From an uncultured Verrucomicrobia subdivision 3 bacterium (GTDB lineage Bacteria; Verrucomicrobiota; Verrucomicrobiia; Limisphaerales; UBA11358): 64,000 nt of DNA. The stretch covers positions 21,808-85,807 of the forward strand of contig CAIPKV010000013.1 of the NCBI GenBank assembly GCA_903865745.1, written 5' to 3'. The position numbers and the translations under genes were made by a program. Shown one piece after another: positions 33,792 to 42,338 of the stretch; position 1 is the stretch's first letter, and every line of letters begins with the position of its first letter. The notes under the pieces were generated by a model. The model saw only the letters and a program-made list of their open reading frames with translations, had not been told where the DNA came from and ran no database searches.

Positions 33792-34042
33792 AGTTTCTCA
33801 TCGTCCTGCCCAAATCGGTTCAGAAGGAACTGGATCGTTTGCCGGATGAAGTGGCCGCTCGGATACTAACCCGGCTGACCGGCTTGGAAACCAACCCGCG
33901 TCCAGCCGACGTGAAGAAACTCAAAGGCCGCATGGCGTGGCGGATTCGGGTGGGCGATTACCGGGTGATTTACGAAATCCACGACCGCGTCTTGCAAGTC
34001 ATCGTCATCACCGTCGGTCACCGCCGGGAAATCTATCGCTGA
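33788..34042 (+). CDS. RelE/ParE-family toxin
   Basis: 84 residues with GTG start overlapping the antitoxin stop. It shows the RelE fold order: VLPKSVQKELDRLPDEVAARIL helices, then KKLKGRMAWRIRVGDYRVIYEI and VIVITVGHRREIYR. The WRIRVGDYRVIYEI and HRREIYR segments are the conserved RelE core, with Arg residues used for ribosome-dependent mRNA cleavage. Twenty-two bases after its stop begins the intact OPT 3' end, which is the right copy of the 40-bp repeat. Confidence 0.9.
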   Translation: MKFLIVLPKSVQKELDRLPDEVAARILTRLTGLETNPRPADVKKLKGRMAWRIRVGDYRVIYEIHDRVLQVIVITVGHRREIYR

Positions 34043-34064
34043 TCTCTTTCGCCGCACCGCCCGC

Positions 34065-34104
34065 TCACTTCACCACCAGAAAGCCGACCAGCGTACACGC
34101 GATG
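34065..34104. repeat. 40-bp direct repeat, right copy: native 3' end of the OPT gene
   Basis: Encodes the final residues and stop of the OPT transporter on the minus strand; duplicate at 33451-33490 with two differences. The repeat boundary coincides exactly with the stop codon. Confidence 0.9.
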
Positions 34105-36044
34105 GCGATGAAGGCCGCCACCAGCGATTCGCCCGCCACCAGCCCGGACGCTATCGGGATGGCATACGTGTTGGCGTTCTTCCGGTGATACTTCTGCCAG
34201 ACGCTCACAATCACCGCACCGATGAGGAACGAGAAGGCGTTTTGAAACGGCACCACCCACGCCAGACCCAGCCCCATGGCGGAGGGTAGGTACGGCTTCG
34301 CCTTGGGCCAGAGCTGTTCCACCACAGGCAGCAGCATCCCCACAATTGCGCCAATCACGATGGCGATGAGCGCGGTGTGCGGCAGATGATTGATGCCCTG
34401 CGTGAGGAGGTCGGCCACGGCGCGCCACATGTTCGTGGCGGGCGGGTTAAAAGCTTCGAGCGCCTGCTTGTTCGGCACCATGAGATACCACGCCGGCACG
34501 ACGGCGATGACCCCAAAGAACACGCCATAGAACTGCGCGAGGAACTGCCGGCGCGGGTTCGCCCCGAGCAGGTAGCCGCTCTTGAGATCGGTCAACAAAT
34601 CGGCGGCGGCTCCGGCGGCGGCGGCGGTGGTGCCGGCGGCCATTAGATTAATTGCGGCAATACCCTTCGCCCCGGGCAATACGGCGTAAAGGAGCTGGGT
34701 GACTTTGCCCATCGCACCGACGGGGGCGGTATCGGTCTCACCCGTCGCGCGGCAGCACACGAGCGACACCACAAACGAAAACGCCACGGACACGAGCCCA
34801 AGCCAGATGGCGATGTGAAAGGCGAAGTATTGCACGACGAGGATGCCGATGGTGATGGGCACGAGCCCGATGAACAGCCAGGAGTTCGGCACTTCGACGG
34901 CAGCGGCGGCATCGTCTGCGGCATCGCGCTCGGTCTGCTTGAAGATGAAGAAGGCGCGCGCGACGGTGCGCCAGTTCAGGGCCACTTGGGTGAGGCTGGA
35001 GAAGACCATCACCGCCGTGCCGCCCCAGAGCGCCCAGCGCGTGGGATTGAAATTGCCTTCGGGCGACATCTTGAACGACGGCATCCAGCCGGCGACTCCG
35101 GCATTCGCGATGTCCAGCGCCACGAGGTGCGGCGCGATAAAGTAGTAGAGGAATGCCGAACCCGCAAACATGGAGAGCGACACGCGCAAGCCGGTAATCA
35201 TGCCCGCGCCGACGAGCAGCACGCTTGGCTCGAAGGCCAGCCCGGCCATCTGCCCGCGCGTGAGCGGATTCAGGAAGCCGGTAAAGTCCCACGTATCCGG
35301 CAGATAGAGTTTGCTCGAAAGCCATTCCAACCATGACGGCAGGCGATGCTTGAGCTTCAATTGATCCACCAGCTCCGAGTAAGTATGCAGCGTGCCAATG
35401 ACCGCGCCCGCCGCGAGCGCGATGAGCAGGGAGTAGGCTTGCTTCAAAGATTCGCCGCTCTTGGAATAGAGGCTGCGCAGCGTCTCCGCCGTGGCGATGC
35501 CGGAGGGAAAGCGGAGTTGCTCGTGATTGATCATCTGGCGCTTCATCGGGATGGCGAGGAAGACGCCGAGTGCCGCCGTGAACAGCACGAACGCGGCGGC
35601 GACGGGCCATGGCTGTTGGACCCCGGTGATGAGGAGCAAGGCGCCAAGCGCGGTGGCGAGCGTGGCGCCGGTGGAGGAACCAGCCGCCGTGGCGGTGGAC
35701 TGCATGCAGTTGTTTTCGAGCACGCTCATCTGTGTGACGCGGCCGGCGAACAGCTTGCAAATGGTATTCCACACGACGAACGAGATGACGCAGGCGGTGA
35801 TGGAGACGCCGAAGCTCCAGCCGATCTTCAGCGTGGTGTAGAGATTGGAGACGGCGGTGAACATCCCGAGGATGCCGCCCATGACGACGGCGCGCACGGT
35901 GAGCTGGCGCTGGGTGTCGCCGCGATAACATTGCTCAAACCACTGGCGATCTTTCTCCTCGGGCGTGCCGGTAAAACCCGCGACGGGCAGTTCGTATTCG
36001 GCGTCCGACTTGTGGGGGTTGGGGCTGGGCACCGGTTGATTCAC
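34065..36044 (-). CDS. OPT-family oligopeptide/metal-chelate transporter
   Basis: About 659 residues from a GTG at 36044, with 14 or more hydrophobic helices. The N-terminus after the leader (FTGTPEEKDRQWFEQCYRGDTQRQLTVRAVVMGG) and NTICKLFAGRVTQMSVLENNCMQSTATAAG are typical of bacterial OPT transporters, which import peptides or metal-chelate compounds with protons. The frame stays open to 36449, but that part is a shadow of the next gene. TTG at 36053 is an alternative start. The 3' end is duplicated beyond the toxin-antitoxin pair. Confidence 0.9.
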   Translation of the reverse strand: MNQPVPSPNPHKSDAEYELPVAGFTGTPEEKDRQWFEQCYRGDTQRQLTVRAVVMGGILGMFTAVSNLYTTLKIGWSFGVSITACVISFVVWNTICKLFAGRVTQMSVLENNCMQSTATAAGSSTGATLATALGALLLITGVQQPWPVAAAFVLFTAALGVFLAIPMKRQMINHEQLRFPSGIATAETLRSLYSKSGESLKQAYSLLIALAAGAVIGTLHTYSELVDQLKLKHRLPSWLEWLSSKLYLPDTWDFTGFLNPLTRGQMAGLAFEPSVLLVGAGMITGLRVSLSMFAGSAFLYYFIAPHLVALDIANAGVAGWMPSFKMSPEGNFNPTRWALWGGTAVMVFSSLTQVALNWRTVARAFFIFKQTERDAADDAAAAVEVPNSWLFIGLVPITIGILVVQYFAFHIAIWLGLVSVAFSFVVSLVCCRATGETDTAPVGAMGKVTQLLYAVLPGAKGIAAINLMAAGTTAAAAGAAADLLTDLKSGYLLGANPRRQFLAQFYGVFFGVIAVVPAWYLMVPNKQALEAFNPPATNMWRAVADLLTQGINHLPHTALIAIVIGAIVGMLLPVVEQLWPKAKPYLPSAMGLGLAWVVPFQNAFSFLIGAVIVSVWQKYHRKNANTYAIPIASGLVAGESLVAAFIAIACTLVGFLVVK

Positions 36045-36085
36045 GCGCGGCAAGATGGGAGAACTGGCGTCGGGGCGCGAGTCTT

Positions 36086-36532
36086 TTATTTCAGGTAGAA
36101 CCGCGTGTCCCAGGTGATGAGCAGCGGACTGGCGCGGACGGCTTCGGCCAGTTCCACAAAGGGAACCTGGGCTTCGAGCCAGCGCGGGTTTTGGGTCAGG
36201 CCATCCATGGAGTTCTGCGTATTGTTGCAGATGAGGTAATGGCCGCCGCCCAAAACCGTGAACGCCTCGATGCGCGTGCCAATCCCATGCCGGGAGAATT
36301 CGAAGTCGCCTACGCCGTATTTGCGATTGAGCAGTTCGGCGCGCAAGGGACCGAGGTCGGCGACGAAGCTCTGGAGGAACTCGTCGTTGCGGGGCCCGGT
36401 GTAGAGGAGGACGCGCGCCTTGTTCTCGGCCAGCGAGACGACGGCCCATTCATCGAACACGGTGCCGCCGTAGCGGGTGTTCATCTGCAAAGCGCAGTTC
36501 TTGATTTTGGCAGCGAGGTCATCGAGCGTCAT
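36086..36532 (-). CDS. Conserved-looking protein of unknown function
   Basis: 148 residues from MTLDDLAAKIKNCALQMN at 36532; an in-frame start at 36568 is less likely. It has a mixed alpha/beta composition (YGGTVFDEWAVVSLAENKARVLLYTGPR, HYLICNNTQNSMDGL) without signal peptide or membrane helix. I do not recognise the family. It lies about 40 bp upstream of the OPT gene in the same direction, so the two may be co-transcribed. Confidence 0.65.
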   Translation of the reverse strand: MTLDDLAAKIKNCALQMNTRYGGTVFDEWAVVSLAENKARVLLYTGPRNDEFLQSFVADLGPLRAELLNRKYGVGDFEFSRHGIGTRIEAFTVLGGGHYLICNNTQNSMDGLTQNPRWLEAQVPFVELAEAVRASPLLITWDTRFYLK

Positions 36533-36591
36533 ACGATTGAGCAGACCAAATCCCAAGCCGCCGCTCAAGGCAATTCAGGCAGTGGGCTGAC

Positions 36592-37566
36592 TCACTGACG
36601 TTCAGGGGGCGGCGACTTTTTGACCGCCGTGATGGTCAGGGTGGCCCCTTGCCCCAGCACCGCCAACAGCAGCGTGGCGGGCAGACTGATGAGGCCCAGC
36701 AGGGGTGTGAGCAGCACGGTGACGAGGGCGGAACCGTAGGCGGGTTTGCCGCCGATGACCTTCGCGCTCTGGCCGCGCAGCCAGTTGTAAAGGAGGTTGG
36801 GTCGCGCGCCCAGCCAGTTCAGCAAAGATTGCACGAAGCTGAAGTTGTCATACTCCGGGGCCAGCGAACTGACCCAGCCCGGCGTCAACCCGGCTTCGCG
36901 CAAAACCCGCGACAACGATTCGCGCGTGTGGTGCGACAGATGGCGCGGACAGTCCAGATGAAACCAGCCGGCCTTGGTGAGCCGCGCCTCCGGACTGCCG
37001 AAGTCGGGCACCGCCACGAGAAACAAGCCGCCGGGGCGCAAGATGCGGGCGACCTCGGCGACCATCGGACGCGGGTCGGAGATGTGTTCGAGGACATGCC
37101 ACATCACAACGACATCGAAGGTGTTGTCCGGAAAATTCAGTTCGTGCAGCAGACCCACGCGCACCGGCAGCTTGAGGACTTCGCGCGCGAAGCGGCACGC
37201 GCCATCGGAATACTCCGTGCCGGTCACGTCGCAGCCATTGCGCTGGAAGGCGCGCAGGAGCAGGCCACGTCCGCAGCCGATATCGAGCACCTTGGCGTTG
37301 GGTTGCTTCAATCGGCGCAGCACCTGCCCCGAGCGCCAGGCGTGGAGCTGTTCCTGCAACCATTCCATCAAGGCCGGAAAACGGCGGCCCTGCTTGTCGC
37401 CATAATAGCCAGCGGGATAATAGCGTCCGATGTCGGCCGGCACCGGCAGGGTGACGACCTGCGCGCAATGGCGGCAGCGGGCGATTTGAAAGGTCTCGCC
37501 GCTGATATAATCGTAGGCGGAAAACAGCGCCTCGGTTTCGGTGGCGGGATGCGGACAGCTTTGCAT
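36592..37566 (-). CDS. Class I SAM-dependent methyltransferase with zinc-ribbon start
   Basis: 324 residues. The first 35 residues contain MQSCPHP and IARCRHCAQ, a Cys/His set like the zinc-ribbon head of this methyltransferase group, then IGRYYPAGYYG. The catalytic domain shows AKVLDIGCGRGLLLRAF (SAM motif I), VVVMWHVLEHISDP and RILRPGGLFLVAVP. The end has a hydrophobic segment (SALVTVLLTPLLGLISLPATLLLAVLG) that should anchor it in the membrane. Such enzymes often act on cell-surface sugars or lipids; the substrate is unknown. Confidence 0.85.
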   Translation of the reverse strand: MQSCPHPATETEALFSAYDYISGETFQIARCRHCAQVVTLPVPADIGRYYPAGYYGDKQGRRFPALMEWLQEQLHAWRSGQVLRRLKQPNAKVLDIGCGRGLLLRAFQRNGCDVTGTEYSDGACRFAREVLKLPVRVGLLHELNFPDNTFDVVVMWHVLEHISDPRPMVAEVARILRPGGLFLVAVPDFGSPEARLTKAGWFHLDCPRHLSHHTRESLSRVLREAGLTPGWVSSLAPEYDNFSFVQSLLNWLGARPNLLYNWLRGQSAKVIGGKPAYGSALVTVLLTPLLGLISLPATLLLAVLGQGATLTITAVKKSPPPERQ

Positions 37567-37671
37567 CGCAAAAAGTAGGCCGCAAACCGTCACTCAAACA
37601 AGTCGAAACCGCCGCCGGATATGTTTAGGCTTTGCCGCAGCTGGATAATTAATATCCTCCAGCCTTAAGTC

Positions 37672-38493
37672 ATGCAGGCTAAAACCGGACCAGCTCAGAA
37701 CCCGGCGGGCGCTACCACCTTGAAGAAAAGGGACTGGCCGCATTACCTACTCTTGACCCTCACGCTGGTGGCAGCGACGGCGACCTTGGTCAGTCCACCC
37801 GGCGCGGCGAGCAACCTTTACGCCCTGTTGCTGCTGCTCGCAGTTGCCAGCTCTATCGCCGCGCTCGCCCGCCAGCTACCGCTGCAAAGCGTGCTGTTTG
37901 CCGCCTTCATCACGGCTCTCATCGGTGGTGCGGCGCACGGGCTGAGCGCACGCACCGGCCTGCCCTTCGGGCCCCTGTCGTTCGGCGAAAGCAGCGGATT
38001 GCCACTCTTCAACACGGTGCCGCCCAATGTGCTGCTGCTCTGGGTCATCGCCATCTTTAATTCGCGCGGCGTCGCGCGGCTAGTCCTGCGCCCGTGGCGC
38101 CGCGTGAAGACGTACGGCTTCCTGCTGATGGGTTTGACGGCGGCGCTGGCCCTGGCGTTCGACTTTGCGCTGGAGCCGTTCGCCCACCTAAAACATCTCT
38201 GGCTGTGGGAGCCGACGAAGATTCCCGTGACGTGGTTCGGCGCGTCACCGCTGAGTTTCTTGGGGTGGACGTTCGTGTCGTTGATGATTCTTGCCATCAT
38301 CATGCCGTATCTCATTCGCAAGCAGCCGGGCAATCCCAGCGCGCCAGACTTCGCACCGCTAGCCCTGTGGCTGGGCGCGATTGTTCTATTCTCGGTCAAC
38401 GCAGCGCAGGCGAATCTGTGGCTGCCCGTGATTGTCAACATCGTCATCGCCGGAGTGGCGACTTTCTTCTCGTGGCGCGGCGCGAAGTGGTGA
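37672..38493 (+). CDS. Multi-helix membrane protein resembling the carotenoid-biosynthesis (DUF422) family
   Basis: 273 residues with seven or eight membrane helices. The middle segment GLPFGPLSFGESSGLPLFNTVPPNVLLLWVIAIFNSRGVARLVL and the later FDFALEPFAHLKHLWLWEP with TWFGASPLSFLGW, read here as separate blocks, follow the DUF422/CruF pattern (a Gly-Val-Pro-type loop, then D-x-x-x-P-x-A-x-x-L-x-x-W-x-W). Relatives hydrate or modify carotenoid ends. No carotenoid genes are nearby, so the role is not secure. Confidence 0.5.
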   Translation: MQAKTGPAQNPAGATTLKKRDWPHYLLLTLTLVAATATLVSPPGAASNLYALLLLLAVASSIAALARQLPLQSVLFAAFITALIGGAAHGLSARTGLPFGPLSFGESSGLPLFNTVPPNVLLLWVIAIFNSRGVARLVLRPWRRVKTYGFLLMGLTAALALAFDFALEPFAHLKHLWLWEPTKIPVTWFGASPLSFLGWTFVSLMILAIIMPYLIRKQPGNPSAPDFAPLALWLGAIVLFSVNAAQANLWLPVIVNIVIAGVATFFSWRGAKW

Positions 38494-38494
38494 A

Positions 38495-39796
38495 TCAGCT
38501 CTTGCGCGACACCTTTAATTTGGCCACGCGCGGGCCGTCCATGTCCTCGACGCGCAGCTCGTAGGCGCCGACGTTCACGAAATCACCCGGCTTGGGGAAG
38601 CCACCGAGTTGCTCCGTGACCCAACCGCTCGTGGTCGTGGTGTTCTCGTCATGCGGCACGGCCCCGATGATTTTCTCCAATTCATGCAGCGCCAGGGTGC
38701 CGGCAGCTTCCCAGAGGTTTTCAGCCAGGCGCACCAGCTCGGATTTCTCGGTGTCGAACTCATCCTGAATCTGGCCGACGAGCGCCTCCATCACGTTTTC
38801 CAAGGTCACGATGCCGACGGTGCTGCCAAACTCATCCACGACGACGGCGAAGTGCAACTTGCGGTCGAGAAATCGCCGCAGCAACTGGTCAAGCGCAGCC
38901 GTCTCGGGAATATAGAAGAGCGCGCGCGCGACCGGCAGCAGTTCCAGCGCCGTCTTCGCCCGTTCGCGCAAGGCATACAAATCCTTGATGTGAACCACGC
39001 CCAGCGTCTGGTCGAGGTTGCCGTTTTCGCAGATGGGGAAGCGCGAGTAACGGGTTTTCTCCGCCAGCGCCACGCAGTCGGCCACTGACGCCGACGTATC
39101 AAACGCGGTAATCTCGTTGCGCGGGCGCATCACCTCGCGCGCGGTGCGATGCCGCAGGTCGAGCGCGTTCAGAATCAGGTCGCGGCGGTCGCCCGCACCT
39201 TGCGCCGCCGAGAGCACCACGCGCAGTTCCTCCTCGGAATGGCGGTCGTGCAGTTCGCCACCGGCGAAGCCGAGCCAACGCAATACAATCTGGGACGAGC
39301 GGTGCAGCACCCAGATGAAGGGATAGGAGATGCGATAAAACCAGGCCAGCGGCGACGCCACCCACAGCGAGGTTTGCAGCGTGCGACGGATGGCGATGGC
39401 CTTCGGCACCAGCTCGCCCGCGATGATGAGCAGGTAGCAGTTCACAAAGAAGCCGACGACAATGGCGATGGTTCCCTGCGTCTGCACGTTGGCGATGTTG
39501 AGCAGCGGAAAGACGGGTTCGAGGAGCGCGCGGAAGACCGGCTCCACGAGCACGCCCAGCGCCATGCTCGCCAGCGTGATGCCGAACTGCGTCGCGCTGA
39601 TGTACGAATCAATGTGTGCGACGATGTGCCGCGCGGTACGGGCGCGGCGGTTGCCCTTCTCCGCGAGCGGCGCGAGCTGGGTGTCGCGAATGCGGACGAG
39701 CGCCAGCTCCGCGGCGACGAAAAAGGCGTTGAACAACACCAGCACCGCCACGGCCAGCAGCTTCAACCCGTCATCGATGACCTGGTTCCAGTTCAC
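38495..39796 (-). CDS. CNNM/CorC-family membrane protein with CBS pair (third of three)
   Basis: 433 residues. An N-terminal CNNM domain of three to four helices (VLVLFNAFFVAAELALVRIR, with the family's NAFFVAAE motif), then two CBS domains (about 205-330: REVMRPRNEITAFD and VVVDEFGSTVGIVTLENVMEALVGQIQDEFD) and a C-terminal CorC/HlyC transporter-associated domain. Family members take part in Mg/Co efflux. It is the last of three tandem paralogues, with ATGA overlap to the one upstream. Confidence 0.92.
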   Translation of the reverse strand: MNWNQVIDDGLKLLAVAVLVLFNAFFVAAELALVRIRDTQLAPLAEKGNRRARTARHIVAHIDSYISATQFGITLASMALGVLVEPVFRALLEPVFPLLNIANVQTQGTIAIVVGFFVNCYLLIIAGELVPKAIAIRRTLQTSLWVASPLAWFYRISYPFIWVLHRSSQIVLRWLGFAGGELHDRHSEEELRVVLSAAQGAGDRRDLILNALDLRHRTAREVMRPRNEITAFDTSASVADCVALAEKTRYSRFPICENGNLDQTLGVVHIKDLYALRERAKTALELLPVARALFYIPETAALDQLLRRFLDRKLHFAVVVDEFGSTVGIVTLENVMEALVGQIQDEFDTEKSELVRLAENLWEAAGTLALHELEKIIGAVPHDENTTTTSGWVTEQLGGFPKPGDFVNVGAYELRVEDMDGPRVAKLKVSRKS

Positions 39797-40782
39797 AGTT
39801 TCACCTCACCGAACATGAGCTTCAAGATGTCTTCCAACGCCACCACGCCCGTCTCACCGCCGTCGCGCGCGAGGACGATGGCCAGCCGCTGGCCAGCGCG
39901 TTGCATCCGGCGCAGGGCGATTTCCAGCCGGGTGCTGTCGTCGAGAAACAGCGCGGGCGACATGAACTCACCGGCCGTCTTGGCCGCATCCAGGTTCTCC
40001 ACGAACAAGAGCGCGCCCACGTCCAGCATGCCCGCGACGCGCTTCCTGCCATCCCGCACTTCCCAGACGGGCAGACGCGAGAGATTCTTCTCCTGCGCCA
40101 TCTTCAGGGCGTCGCGCAATGGGGACCGGACTTCGAGCGCAAAGGTTTTAGCCATGGGAATGGTCATTTGCGCGACGGTGAAATGTTGCAGGTCCAGCAC
40201 GCGGTTGACCATGGCGTGCTCCTCGCCGGTGAGCGCCTGCGCGGCCTCGGCCATGACCGCGCGCATCTCCTCGCGATTACCAAAGAGCCGGCCCGTGAAC
40301 GCCCGCGCGCCGCGCCAGCGCAAGACGGTGCGCGAAACGCTTTCGACCACGAAGACCACCGGTGCCAGCGCCAGATGCACGAGCCGGACGGCGTTGGCCG
40401 CCGAGAGACAGAGCCGGTTTGGATAAGCGCGGAACAGCATCTTGGGCAGCAAGTCTGAAAACGAGTAGAACACAAACACGATGACCGTGAAGAGCGCGAT
40501 GATCAAAGCGGTCTGGCCGGCGAACCAGTCGTGCAACTTCGCAATCACCCAGCCGAGGATGAAGAAGTTGACGAGCGTGTTGCCCACGAGAATCGTCCAC
40601 AAGAACTTCTCCGGCTGCTCCAGAAAGCCGTGGAGAATCTGTGCCTGCGCGTTGCCCATGCGCGCGAGCCGGCGCACCCGCAGCCGGTTTAACGCGAACA
40701 CGCCCGCCTCCATGCCCGATAGCAAGAACGACAGCAGCAGGCACAGCGCCAGTCCGAAGAATGTCGTGAGATAAGCGGTCAT
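39793..40782 (-). CDS. CNNM/CBS membrane protein lacking the CorC C-terminal domain (middle of three)
   Basis: 329 residues: CNNM membrane part (SFLLSGMEAGVFALNRLRVRRL), CBS pair (AQMTIPMAKTFALE, LAIVLARDGGETGVVALEDILKLMFGEVKL) and then it ends, so the CorC_HlyC tail present in the other two copies is missing. The motif SGMEAGVFALN is a variant of the usual SAxETAxxS. Start and stop overlap both neighbours by ATGA, so all three are translated together. A heteromeric complex is possible. Confidence 0.9.
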   Translation of the reverse strand: MTAYLTTFFGLALCLLLSFLLSGMEAGVFALNRLRVRRLARMGNAQAQILHGFLEQPEKFLWTILVGNTLVNFFILGWVIAKLHDWFAGQTALIIALFTVIVFVFYSFSDLLPKMLFRAYPNRLCLSAANAVRLVHLALAPVVFVVESVSRTVLRWRGARAFTGRLFGNREEMRAVMAEAAQALTGEEHAMVNRVLDLQHFTVAQMTIPMAKTFALEVRSPLRDALKMAQEKNLSRLPVWEVRDGRKRVAGMLDVGALLFVENLDAAKTAGEFMSPALFLDDSTRLEIALRRMQRAGQRLAIVLARDGGETGVVALEDILKLMFGEVKL

Positions 40783-41987
40783 TTGATTTGCTGCACCAGC
40801 AGTTCGCGCACCCGCCGCTCGTCCGTCACCTGCGCCGTCAGTTTTAAGCCAGCGAAGGTCGCTGATTCACCAACCGCCGGCACCACGCCAAGTAGGTGCG
40901 TCAGCAGACCGCCCATCGTTTCGACCTCCGGCACATCAGGCAGCAGCGGAAACTCCCGGCGGAAATCTTCGAGCCGCATCGTGCCGTTCACGCGCCAATG
41001 GCCGGGCGATAACTTTTCCAACACGAAACCCTGCGGCTCGGTCGCTACGCGGATTTTGCCGACGATGCCACCAAGAATATCCTCCATCGTCACCAATCCG
41101 GCCGCGCTGCCGAACTCATCCAGCACGATGGCGAGCCCGCGCTGCTGCTTCTGCAACGCGCGAAACAGTTGGAGCAGGTTCATGGATTCCGGCACGAACG
41201 ACGGAAATTCAATCACCTCGGCCAGATCAATCTGGGGGTCGAGCAGCAGCCCGCGCGTGTTCAGGATACCGACGATGGTGTCCGGCGTCTCATCGTAAAT
41301 CGGCAGCCGACGATGCTTGTATTTCCGCGCCGCCGCGAGCATCTCGTCCACCGTGGCGTCGTCGGAGACCGCCACCATGCCCGCGCGCGGACGCATCACA
41401 TCGCGGGCCGTCCGGCGGTCGAGGCTGATGATCTGCAAGATGATTTCGCGCTCCGACTCCTCGAGTGTGCCCTGCTGCCACGCGAGTTCGAGGAGTTCCT
41501 GATATTCCGCTTCCGTAACGGCGGCGGGCGGCGCAGCTTTGGCCGCGGCCTGTTTGAGAATGGCGGCATTCGTCCATTGCGCGGCGCGATAGAATGGCTT
41601 CGTGACCCGGCGAAAAATCATGAGCGGCCACGCGACGCGCAGCGCCCAGCGTTCCGGCTGCCGCACCGCCAGCGTCTTGGGTAGCACTTCGCCGACGAGG
41701 AGCACCACAGCCGCCAGCGCGAGCATCGTCAGGCCAAAGCCCCAGCGCGCATCGAATACCATGCGGAGCGCGGCGGCGAGAATGGCGGCATTGGCAAAGG
41801 TATTTCCCAGCGCGAGCACAGCTTGGAGGTCTTGCGGGCGTTCGAGGAGTTGGGCAACAATCCTGCCTGCGCCGGCAGGCTTTTCGCAAAGCTGCGCCAC
41901 CTGCCATTTGCTCAAGGAAAACAGCGCCGTCTCGGCCAGCGCAAAGAAGAAACTCGCGCCCGCAAAGATCAAAACCACCAGTGCCAT
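40779..41987 (-). CDS. CNNM/CorC-family membrane protein with CBS pair (first of three)
   Basis: 402 residues from the ATG at 41987, which has GGTGGA upstream; a GTG at 41999 adds four residues. CNNM part FFFALAETALFSLSKWQ, LALGNTFANAAILAAAL and VGEVLPKTLAVRQP; CBS pair with ARDVMRPRAGMVAVSD and IVLDEFGSAAGLVTMEDILGGIVG; CorC tail ending FAGLKLTAQVTDERRVRELLV. It heads the three-gene operon, probably for Mg or Co homeostasis. Confidence 0.92.
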   Translation of the reverse strand: MALVVLIFAGASFFFALAETALFSLSKWQVAQLCEKPAGAGRIVAQLLERPQDLQAVLALGNTFANAAILAAALRMVFDARWGFGLTMLALAAVVLLVGEVLPKTLAVRQPERWALRVAWPLMIFRRVTKPFYRAAQWTNAAILKQAAAKAAPPAAVTEAEYQELLELAWQQGTLEESEREIILQIISLDRRTARDVMRPRAGMVAVSDDATVDEMLAAARKYKHRRLPIYDETPDTIVGILNTRGLLLDPQIDLAEVIEFPSFVPESMNLLQLFRALQKQQRGLAIVLDEFGSAAGLVTMEDILGGIVGKIRVATEPQGFVLEKLSPGHWRVNGTMRLEDFRREFPLLPDVPEVETMGGLLTHLLGVVPAVGESATFAGLKLTAQVTDERRVRELLVQQIK

Positions 41988-42136
41988 CGCCGTTTCCACC
42001 CGCCAAGCTTAAGCGTAAAACGCGCGCCGGAAAAGGCGAATTGCACACCCCATGCCAAAACCCTTACCCGCCCAAAAAACCATTTGACAGCCGCCCACCT
42101 TCATATCAATCTATCTGCATCCGTTGATTTGACGGA

Positions 42137-42251
42137 CTCATAACGAGTGGTTAAGGGACTGGCCCGATGACACCACGGCAACCGATTGAACTTTGGTTTC
42201 AATGACAGGTGCCAATTCCAGCCCAGGCATCATTAGCGTGGGGAAAATGAG
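42137..42251 (+). promoter_or_regulatory. SAM-I (S-box) riboswitch
   Basis: The S-box core is clear: CTCAT (42137) pairs with ATGAG (42247-42251) as P1; in between are AAGGGACTGGCCCGATGACA, CGGCAACC, and GGTGCCAATTCCAGCCC in the conserved order. When SAM is abundant the aptamer lets the following terminator form and the operon is off. No other gene lies in 41988-42136. Confidence 0.93.
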
Positions 42252-42271
42252 AAGAGCACAACCGTTTTGTC

Positions 42272-42305
42272 GCCCCTTCTCGTCGTGAGTCGGGGCTTTT
42301 TTATT
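42272..42305 (+). terminator. Terminator forming the riboswitch expression platform
   Basis: GCCCC (42272-42276) pairs with GGGGC (42292-42296), with further pairing of inner bases, followed by TTTTTTATT. It lies 21 nt after the aptamer and 34 nt before the start codon, as expected for transcription attenuation. Confidence 0.8.
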
Positions 42306-42338
42306 GCCCGCAGCAAATCGCCGGAAACCAAAACGATT

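Noticed and set aside
33451..34104. Insertion sequence carrying the toxin-antitoxin genes
   Set aside because: No transposase and no terminal inverted repeats; a 40-bp duplication ending at a stop codon is too long and too placed for an IS target duplication.
34738..35931. 397-residue minus-strand frame inside the OPT gene
   Set aside because: Out-of-frame shadow with Arg/His-rich composition.
36045..36449. N-terminal extension of the OPT transporter to 36449
   Set aside because: It lies across the upstream gene at 36086-36532 in another frame and has Arg/Pro/His-rich shadow composition.
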